Source of the DNA: Cellulomonas cellasea
GTDB lineage: Bacteria > Actinomycetota > Actinomycetes > Actinomycetales > Cellulomonadaceae
Assembly (NCBI RefSeq): GCF_030372105.1
Contig: NZ_JAUDBQ010000007.1
Coordinates: 1-64,000, forward strand
Length of the DNA stretch: 64,000 nt
Direction of reading: 5' to 3'
Part shown: piece after piece, positions 58,054 to 64,000 of the stretch
Layout of the letters: each line of letters starts with the position of its first letter
Numbering within the stretch: the first letter of the stretch is position 1
Program-made: the position numbers and the translations under genes
Notes under the pieces: generated by a model
What the model saw: the letters and a program-made list of their open reading frames with translations, nothing else
The model's database searches: none
Told to the model about the DNA's origin: nothing

Positions 58054-58833
58054 TCAGAGCGGGTAGGCGTTGTAGAAGTCGCGGATCTCCTCGGCCGGGC
58101 CGGTGACGCGGAAGACCGTCGTGCCGTTGGACCACACGGCCACGCCGTCGGCGCCCACGAGGCCCCAGGTGTACGTCCCGACCGCCGTGCCGGCGACTGT
58201 GACCTCGCCCGACTCGGGGGTGAGGGCCGGCGCCGTCGAGTCGGCCGACGCGGTGGCGGAGGCGGCGGGCGCCGCGGCGGCCGCGGGCAGCTCGGCGGCG
58301 AGGCGCTGGGCGTGCGCTGCGGCCTCCTCGGCCGTCTCCCACTGGCCAGCCTGCACGGTGACAGTGCCGGCGCCGCCGTCGGTGTAGGTCTCGGTGTACG
58401 CCTCGATGGCCCCGGCGGCGAGCCACGCGTCGTCGTTGACGGAAGTGGCAAGCGCGAACTGCAGCACCGAGGCGGGCAGCGCGGTGGCGAACGGGGTCGC
58501 CGCCTCGCGGGCCGCGGGCGCGACCGTGGGGGTCGGCGAGGGCAGGAAGACGGTGGCGGCGTCGGCGGCCTGCTGGGGCGCGTCGTCCCGGTTGAGCAAC
58601 ACCGCTGTGGTCAGCCCGCCCACCACGAGGACGCCTGCGGCGATGCCGCCGATGAGCAGCGTCCGGCGCTTGCGCGCCGCGTCGTCGGAGGGCTCGGCGA
58701 CGTGCGCCGGGGCCGCGGTCTCGGAGGCCGGGGGGACCGCCGCGCCGTCGAGGCCCTGCGGCCAGAGCAGCGACGGCTCCGACGGGCGCTCCGCAGGCTG
58801 TCCGGGCTGGCCGCCCGGCCGGATGTCGCTCAT
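58054..58833 (-). CDS. Membrane-anchored protein of unknown function
   Basis: 259 residues from ATG (complement of 58831-58833), GGGGAGA upstream. A Pro/Gly-rich cytoplasmic N-terminus (about 55 residues) is followed by one transmembrane helix (TLLIGGIAAGVLVVGGLTTA) and an extracellular Ala/Thr-rich part. The last 80 residues (TAVGTYTWGLVGADGVAVWS, TTVFRVTGPAEEIRDFYNAY) look like a small folded domain. No family recognised. Confidence 0.75.
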   Translation of the reverse strand: MSDIRPGGQPGQPAERPSEPSLLWPQGLDGAAVPPASETAAPAHVAEPSDDAARKRRTLLIGGIAAGVLVVGGLTTAVLLNRDDAPQQAADAATVFLPSPTPTVAPAAREAATPFATALPASVLQFALATSVNDDAWLAAGAIEAYTETYTDGGAGTVTVQAGQWETAEEAAAHAQRLAAELPAAAAAPAASATASADSTAPALTPESGEVTVAGTAVGTYTWGLVGADGVAVWSNGTTVFRVTGPAEEIRDFYNAYPL

Positions 58834-58935
58834 GGCACGTCTCCCCTGCTGCATGTCGTCCGGGTCAGCCCGGACGTGGTCGCTAGCACCTTAGTGGTTG
58901 GGGAAGCCCGTCAGTCCGCACCGACACGGGCGCGC

Positions 58936-59478
58936 TCAGCGCTCCTCGTCGCCCTCCGCCAGGCGCTGGCGGCTCATCTTCTGCACCTGCTGGGTGGCCA
59001 CGGAGGCGAGCAGGCCCACGATGATCAGGTCGAAGAAGATCTGCACGGTGGTGACGATCCGGGCCACCTGGCCCACGGCGTGCACATCCCCGTACCCGAC
59101 GGTGCCGAGCGTGACCACCGTGTAATAGAGGGCGTCGGTGCGGGTCGCGATGCCGTCCATCTGCTCCTCGGCGCGGGTGGCGAGCCCGTAGTAGGTCAGC
59201 GAGAAGAACACGACCACCGCGTAGAGCACGATCATGATGTTCGCCAGCCGCTCGCCGGTGTCACGCGCGGAGGCCCGGAGCTGGCGGCGGATCTGGAACG
59301 CGGTGAGCGCGATGAGGGCCAGCATGCCGCCCCCGAAGATGAACAGCCGGATCACAAGCGCGGTCGTGCTCTCATCGGTGGTCATCGGCACCGCGTAGTA
59401 GACGACGATCGCGCTCACGAGCAGCGCCGCTGAGTGGATCCAGCGGCCCAGCGCCCGGATCCGCGGACCTGCTGCCAT
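58936..59478 (-). CDS. Two-TM-pore potassium channel-like protein
   Basis: 180 residues from ATG (complement of 59476-59478). Four hydrophobic segments; the pore loop carries the potassium selectivity filter TLGTVGYGDVHAVG. It matches small ion channels (Ion_trans_2). The C-terminal tail is charged and has no RCK/TrkA domain. Probably a K+ channel of the plasma membrane. Confidence 0.9.
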   Translation of the reverse strand: MAAGPRIRALGRWIHSAALLVSAIVVYYAVPMTTDESTTALVIRLFIFGGGMLALIALTAFQIRRQLRASARDTGERLANIMIVLYAVVVFFSLTYYGLATRAEEQMDGIATRTDALYYTVVTLGTVGYGDVHAVGQVARIVTTVQIFFDLIIVGLLASVATQQVQKMSRQRLAEGDEER

Positions 59479-59551
59479 GCGCCCATCCTGCGTTCGCGGC
59501 CGCGAGGGCGCGCGCGGAGGGCGTGTGGGCGGCGCGGGTTAGCGTGCGTGC

Positions 59552-61009
59552 GTGACCTCGACGACCAGCGCCCGGCGCCCTGAGCCCCGCAACCGCGCCG
59601 CCCGCGCCGGATACCGCTGCGGCGAATGCGGCTGGACCACCTCCAAGTGGGTGGGGCGGTGCGGCGAGTGCCAGGCCTGGGGCTCGGTGCTCGAGGACAC
59701 CGGGCCGGGGGGCGGGGCGCCGCGCACCGCGACGGTGGCCCCCACGCGCAGCCCGGCCCGCCCGATCGCCGAGATCGACGTCGAGGCCAGCCGGGCCCGG
59801 CCCACCGGCGTCGACGAGCTCGACCGGGTGCTGGGCGGCGGGCTGGTGCCCGGCGCCGTGGTGCTGCTCGCCGGGGAGCCGGGCGTGGGCAAGTCGACGC
59901 TGCTGCTGGACGTGGCCAGTCGCGCCGCTCGGGCCGGCCGTGAGGGCCCCTCCGACGGGACGGCGCCGCGGGGCCGGCGGGTGCTCTACATCACCGGGGA
60001 GGAGTCCGCGGGGCAGGTGCGGCTGCGCGCGGAGCGGATCGGCGCGCTCGACCCCCACCTGCTCCTCGCCGCCGAGACGGACCTGGGCACGGTGCTCGGC
60101 CACGTCGAGCAGGTCGAGCCCGACTTGCTGGTGGTCGACTCGGTGCAGACCATCGCGTCCGCCGCGATCGAGGGCGCCGCGGGCGGGGTGAGCCAGGTGC
60201 GCGAGGTCGCTGGCGCCCTGATCGCCGTCGCCAAGGAGCGCGACATGCCCGTGGTGCTCGTCGGGCACGTCACCAAGGACGGGTCGGTGGCGGGGCCACG
60301 CACCCTGGAGCACCTGGTGGACGTGGTCTGCCAGTTCGAGGGCGAGCGGCACTCGCGGCTGCGGCTGCTGCGCGCCACCAAGAACAGGTACGGGCCCACC
60401 GACGAGGTCGGGTGCTTCGACCTCAACGAGTCCGGGATCGAGGGGCTCACCGACCCGAGCGGGCTGTTCGTGTCCAACGCCCTGCACCACGTGCCGGGCA
60501 CCTGCGTGACAGTCACCCTGGAGGGCCGCCGGCCGCTGGCCACCGAGGTGCAGGCGCTCGTCGCGCCCAGCATGCTCGCCAACCCGCGCCGCACCACCAG
60601 CGGGATCGACGCCAGCCGGCTCGCGATGGTCCTCGCGGTGCTGCAGCGCCGGGTGGGCGCACGGCTCGCCGACCAGGACGTCTACGTCTCCACCGTGGGC
60701 GGCGCGCGGGTCGTCGAGCCCTCCGCCGACTTGGCCCTCGCGCTGGCCACCGCCAGCTCGCGGGAGAACATCGCCCTGCCCCGAGGGCTGGTGGCCGTCG
60801 GCGAGGTCGGGCTGGCCGGGGAGATCCGCGCCGTGACCGGGACCATGCGGAGGCTTGCGGAGGCCGCCCGGCTCGGCTTCGTCCGCGCCGTGGTGCCGGC
60901 CGGCTCGGTGGAGGCGGGAACGGCGCCAGCGGGCATGGAGATCCTCGAGGCAGGCGACCTGGCGGAGGCGGTCCGCGCCTGCGGCGTCTCCGGTGAGCGC
61001 GCATCCTGA
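59552..61009 (+). CDS. radA: DNA repair protein RadA
   Basis: 485 residues from GTG 59552. N-terminal C4 zinc finger ([20 protein letters not shown]), RecA-like ATPase with Walker [11 protein letters not shown], Walker B VVDSVQT, the family signature [11 protein letters not shown], and a C-terminal Lon-protease-like domain ([20 protein letters not shown]). It processes recombination intermediates as a helicase. radA followed by disA is a conserved order. Confidence 0.96.
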   Translation: MTSTTSARRPEPRNRAARAGYRCGECGWTTSKWVGRCGECQAWGSVLEDTGPGGGAPRTATVAPTRSPARPIAEIDVEASRARPTGVDELDRVLGGGLVPGAVVLLAGEPGVGKSTLLLDVASRAARAGREGPSDGTAPRGRRVLYITGEESAGQVRLRAERIGALDPHLLLAAETDLGTVLGHVEQVEPDLLVVDSVQTIASAAIEGAAGGVSQVREVAGALIAVAKERDMPVVLVGHVTKDGSVAGPRTLEHLVDVVCQFEGERHSRLRLLRATKNRYGPTDEVGCFDLNESGIEGLTDPSGLFVSNALHHVPGTCVTVTLEGRRPLATEVQALVAPSMLANPRRTTSGIDASRLAMVLAVLQRRVGARLADQDVYVSTVGGARVVEPSADLALALATASSRENIALPRGLVAVGEVGLAGEIRAVTGTMRRLAEAARLGFVRAVVPAGSVEAGTAPAGMEILEAGDLAEAVRACGVSGERAS

Positions 61010-61098
61010 TCGCCGCGCCACACACGGGCGGCGCCGAGCACACCGCACCGCGAGTCGTCCCACCTGCGCGAGACGGCTCCCCGCGTAGGATCACCGGT

Positions 61099-62181
61099 GT
61101 GCCGACGACTCCTGTGCCTGACGACCTGCTGCGCTCGACGCTGGCCGCCGTCGCGCCCGGTGGGGAGTTGCGCGACGGGCTCGAGCGCATCCTGCGTGGG
61201 CGCACCGGCGCGCTGATCGTCCTCGGCCACGACAGCACCGTCGAATCGATCTGCTCCGGCGGGTTCGCCCTGGACATCGAGTTCTCGGCGACCCGGCTGC
61301 GCGAGCTCGCGAAGATGGACGGCGCGATTGTCGTCGACCGGGATGTCCGCCGGATCCTGCGCGCCGCCGTGCAGCTCCTGCCGGACCCCACCATCGAGAC
61401 CACCGAGTCCGGCACCCGGCACCGCACCGCCGAGCGCGTGGCCAAGCAGACCGGCTACCCCGTCATCTCCGTGTCCGCCTCCATGCGGATCGTCGCGCTC
61501 TACGTGGGCGGCGTGCGGCACGTGCTCGAGGACTCGGACACGATCCTGTCCCGCGCCAACCAGGCCCTCGCGACGCTCGAGCGGTACAAGTCGAGGCTCG
61601 ACGAGGTCAGCGGCACGCTCTCGGCCCTGGAGATCGAGGACCTCGTCACCGTGCGCGACGTGTCCGCCGTGGTGCAGCGCCTGGAGATGGTGCGCCGCAT
61701 CTCCGAGGAGATCGCCGGCTACGTCGTCGAGCTCGGCACCGACGGGCGCCTGCTGTCCCTGCAGCTCGACGAGCTCACCGGCGGCATCGGCTCCGACCGC
61801 GAGCTCGTGATCCGCGACTACGTGGACACCTCCCGCAAGGAGCGGGACGCGAACGCCGTGCAGGCCGCGCTCGCCGAGCTGGACAGCACCGAGCTCATCG
61901 ACATCACGCACTTCGCCCGGGTGCTCGGGCTGCCGGGCGGCGGCGACGCCCTCGACGCTGCCGCCGGGCCGCGCGGGTACCGGCTGCTGTCCAAGGTCCC
62001 CCGGCTGCCCGCCGCGATCGTCGACCGCCTCGTCGAGCACTTCGGCGGCCTGCAGAAGCTCCTCGCCGCGAGCATCGAGGACCTCATGGCCGTGGACGGG
62101 GTCGGCGAGCAGCGGGCGCGCGCCGTGCGCGAGGGACTGTCCCGGCTCGCCGAGTCGAGCATCCTCGAGCGCTACGTCTGA
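61099..62181 (+). CDS. disA: Diadenylate cyclase, DNA-integrity scanning protein DisA
   Basis: 360 residues from GTG 61099. The DAC domain has the DGA motif KMDGAIVVD and RHR motif [11 protein letters not shown]. Central helical spine and C-terminal helix-hairpin-helix DNA-binding part ([20 protein letters not shown], then [12 protein letters not shown]) follow. It makes cyclic di-AMP and is regulated by branched DNA; RadA can inhibit it. The gene order with radA fits. Confidence 0.97.
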   Translation: MPTTPVPDDLLRSTLAAVAPGGELRDGLERILRGRTGALIVLGHDSTVESICSGGFALDIEFSATRLRELAKMDGAIVVDRDVRRILRAAVQLLPDPTIETTESGTRHRTAERVAKQTGYPVISVSASMRIVALYVGGVRHVLEDSDTILSRANQALATLERYKSRLDEVSGTLSALEIEDLVTVRDVSAVVQRLEMVRRISEEIAGYVVELGTDGRLLSLQLDELTGGIGSDRELVIRDYVDTSRKERDANAVQAALAELDSTELIDITHFARVLGLPGGGDALDAAAGPRGYRLLSKVPRLPAAIVDRLVEHFGGLQKLLAASIEDLMAVDGVGEQRARAVREGLSRLAESSILERYV

Positions 62182-62217
62182 GCTCGCGCCGCCGCCACGG
62201 CTAGCCCTGCTCGGCCG

Positions 62218-62835
62218 TCACTCGAGCACGAACACCTGCGGCGCCGACGCCGCGCCCGCCACCGTGAGAGTCGCCGAGTAGGTGCCCGACTTCACCGCCG
62301 GCAGCCCGGTGGCACAGCCCTCTGCGGAGCGGACCCGCGTCCACTGCGCCTGTGTGACGTCGCTCTTGCCGGGCTGGAGCAGCAGCTTGCGCTCGACGGC
62401 GCCGGCGGGGCAGTCGCGGCTGGACCAGATCCGGTCCTCCCCCGAGACGATGGCGAGCTCGAGCTGCCCGGAGCCCGCGTCGACAAGGCAGTCGACCTCG
62501 CCGACGTTCTCGAGGGTGACGGTGAAGGTCGGGACGGCCGCCGCCGCGTAGGACGCCGAGTCCGCGGCCAGGGTGAGCCCCAGGGCCTCGGGCGCGCAGG
62601 CCTGCGGCGCCCCGGGGTCTGCGGGCTCCTCATCCGAGCCGTCGTCGGGCGCCTGTTCGCCGGCCTCCCCGGAGCCCTCGGCGTTGACGTCGTTCGCGTC
62701 TTGCGGGGAGCCGCCACGGCCCACCAGCGCCCAGACGATGACGATGACCACCAGCAGCGGAAGGCCCAGCACCACGAACCGACGGGTCCAGTAGACCCGG
62801 GACGGCAGCGGCCCGGCCGGTCGCAGCACACCCAT
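62218..62835 (-). CDS. Membrane-anchored protein of unknown function
   Basis: 205 residues from ATG (complement of 62833-62835). One transmembrane helix near the N-terminus (RFVVLGLPLLVVIVIVWALV), an acidic linker (residues about 40-75), then a beta-rich extracellular domain (YAAAAVPTFTVTLENVGEVD) with four Cys that could form two disulfides. Its layout resembles the protein at 58054. No family recognised; it is convergent with disA. Confidence 0.75.
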   Translation of the reverse strand: MGVLRPAGPLPSRVYWTRRFVVLGLPLLVVIVIVWALVGRGGSPQDANDVNAEGSGEAGEQAPDDGSDEEPADPGAPQACAPEALGLTLAADSASYAAAAVPTFTVTLENVGEVDCLVDAGSGQLELAIVSGEDRIWSSRDCPAGAVERKLLLQPGKSDVTQAQWTRVRSAEGCATGLPAVKSGTYSATLTVAGAASAPQVFVLE

Positions 62836-62993
62836 GACGGCACCGTCCTCACGTCGGCCGCGCACCGGCGGCGCTTCACCCGGTCAGCCGTACGGTACCG
62901 GTCTCCCGGCTCCGAGCCCGCGCCCCGCGTGGGCGGGTCGGCCGCTGATCGCGTGGTGACCGGGGACGCGCCGGGGTGGGAGAGGATGGGCGG

Positions 62994-63899
62994 GTGCTGC
63001 CTGCCCCCGATGCCGAGCCGCTGCGCGCGGCGGTGCTCGACTGGTTCGGGCGGCATGCGCGCGACCTGCCGTGGCGGTCGGCGGACTGCTCGGCGTGGGG
63101 TGTGCTGGTCAGCGAGGTGATGCTGCAGCAGACGCCGGTGGTGCGCGTGGAGCCGGCGTGGCGGGCATGGATGGCGAGGTGGCCCGAGCCCGCGGACCTG
63201 GCGGCGGCGAGCCCGGCGGACGTGCTGCGCGCCTGGGACCGGCTGGGTTACCCGCGGCGGGCGCTGCGCCTGCAGGAGTGCGCGCGTGCGGTGGTCGAAC
63301 GGCACGGCGGTGTGGTGCCCGCGGGCGCCGCGGAGTTGCTCGCGCTGCCGGGGGTGGGTCCGTACACGGCCGCGGCGGTGCAGGCCTTCGCCTTCGGGCG
63401 GCGCTCGGTGGTGCTGGACACGAATGTGCGCCGCGTCCTGGCCCGCGCGGTGCAGGGCGCGGCGCTGCCGGCTCCCAGCCAGACGGCCGCCGAGGTCCGC
63501 CTGGCGGAGGCGCTCGTCCCGGCGGATGACGCCACGGCGGCCCGCTGGTCGGCGGCCTCGATGGAGCTCGGCGCGCTGGTGTGCACGGCCCGCAGCCCCC
63601 GCTGCGAGGAGTGCCCGATCGCCGGGATGTGCGCGTGGCGGGCGGCCGGACGGCCCGTTGACGAGCATGCGGGCCGGCGTCGGACCCAGGCGTGGGCGGG
63701 CACGGACCGGCAGGTGCGGGGCAAGGTGATGGCCCTGCTGCGCGAGGCCCTGGGCCCGGTGCCCGCCGAGGCGGTGGAGGCGGTGTGGCCTGAGCGGGCG
63801 CAGCTCGAACGGTGTGTGGAGTCGTTGCTGGTGGACGGGCTGATGGTGCGGGTTCCCGGCGCCGACGACGACCAGCCGCCGGTGTACCGGCTGCCCTGA
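62994..63899 (+). CDS. mutY: A/G-specific adenine glycosylase
   Basis: 301 residues from GTG 62994 (GTG 62976 in frame). Helix-hairpin-helix with catalytic region LPGVGPYTAAAVQAFAFG and VVLDTNVRRVL, and a [4Fe-4S] cluster motif C-x6-C-x2-C-x5-C (CTARSPRCEECPIAGMC). The conserved QQTP segment is VMLQQTPVVRVEP. The C-terminal NUDIX-like domain is absent, as in many actinobacterial copies. It removes adenine opposite 8-oxoguanine. Confidence 0.93.
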   Translation: MLPAPDAEPLRAAVLDWFGRHARDLPWRSADCSAWGVLVSEVMLQQTPVVRVEPAWRAWMARWPEPADLAAASPADVLRAWDRLGYPRRALRLQECARAVVERHGGVVPAGAAELLALPGVGPYTAAAVQAFAFGRRSVVLDTNVRRVLARAVQGAALPAPSQTAAEVRLAEALVPADDATAARWSAASMELGALVCTARSPRCEECPIAGMCAWRAAGRPVDEHAGRRRTQAWAGTDRQVRGKVMALLREALGPVPAEAVEAVWPERAQLERCVESLLVDGLMVRVPGADDDQPPVYRLP

Positions 63900-63914
63900 G
63901 CCCGTGCCGCTGGC

Positions 63915-64000
63915 TCAGAGCTCGATGAGCATCCGCGTGTTGCCGAGCGTGTTGGGCTTCACGCGCGCCAGGTCGAGGAACTCGGCGACGCCGTCGTCGT
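63915..64000 (-). CDS. 3' end of an unidentified gene (cut by the window)
   Basis: Frame open from the window edge to TGA (complement of 63915-63917), encoding 27 residues that end FLDLARVKPNTLGNTRMLIEL. The product cannot be named from this fragment. Confidence 0.6.
   Translation of the reverse strand, partial: DDGVAEFLDLARVKPNTLGNTRMLIEL

Overview
The window is high-GC DNA with actinobacterial signatures: WhiB, DisA, RadA, a Lys/Ala-rich topoisomerase I tail, frequent GTG starts and ATGA/GTGA gene overlaps. The host is probably a Micrococcales member, plausibly Cellulomonadaceae-like; this is inferred from gene content only. The sequence has two parts: a siphovirus-type prophage (1 to about 30258, left end outside the window) and host chromosome (about 30330 to 64000).

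PROPHAGE. All but three of its genes are on the + strand. The left part (1-9214) is an early/accessory module: a C5-methyltransferase, a WhiB-like protein, SSB, a RusA-like nuclease and a replication-initiator-like gene that carries five 12-bp iterons inside its coding sequence (candidate origin). A run of small Cys/His-rich proteins, a zincin-like protein and an HNH protein follow. The late module (9426-29444) runs in canonical order: TerS, TerL, SPP1-type portal, MuF-like protein, scaffold, HK97-fold capsid, head-tail connectors, major tail protein, two chaperones joined by a textbook -1 slippery site (CCCTTTC), tape measure, distal tail, minor tail proteins, M15 peptidase endolysin, holin and an SGNH-hydrolase tail protein. 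Three minus-strand genes interrupt or end it: two small morons (single-TM and secreted Pro-rich) and a DUF2637-like membrane/HTH gene. The right end abuts the 3' end of a tRNA-Thr(CGT) gene, the probable attachment site. No integrase or repressor is visible; they are expected to the left.

HOST, 30.4-47.6 kb. tRNA-Thr, a secreted alpha/beta-hydrolase, holB, tmk and topA are all on the minus strand, the order often seen in actinobacteria. Here about 10.8 kb lies between tmk and topA. It holds a GAF/SpoIIE phosphatase, a Gfo/Idh oxidoreductase, a glycerol dehydrogenase-like enzyme, an EamA transporter and a complete ECF importer (S, T, two ATPases) behind a nucleoside hydrolase and a LacI regulator. 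The importer cluster looks like a nucleoside uptake and salvage operon with a palindromic operator at the lacI promoter.

HOST, 47.7-57.3 kb. A PAP2 phosphatase and STAS-like protein lie left of an OmpR/EnvZ-type two-component pair. Next comes a compact RiPP locus: a degenerate orphan NarL-type regulator, a strong terminator, a 63-residue Cys-free precursor peptide, a fused E1-like/YcaO cyclodehydratase translationally coupled to it, then a DesK/DesR-type kinase and regulator. No flavin dehydrogenase, protease or ABC exporter is present. This is the best candidate for an undescribed system in the window.

HOST, 57.4-64 kb. GtrA-like protein, two membrane-anchored proteins of unknown function, an ion channel, radA, disA, mutY and the 3' end of an unidentified minus-strand gene.
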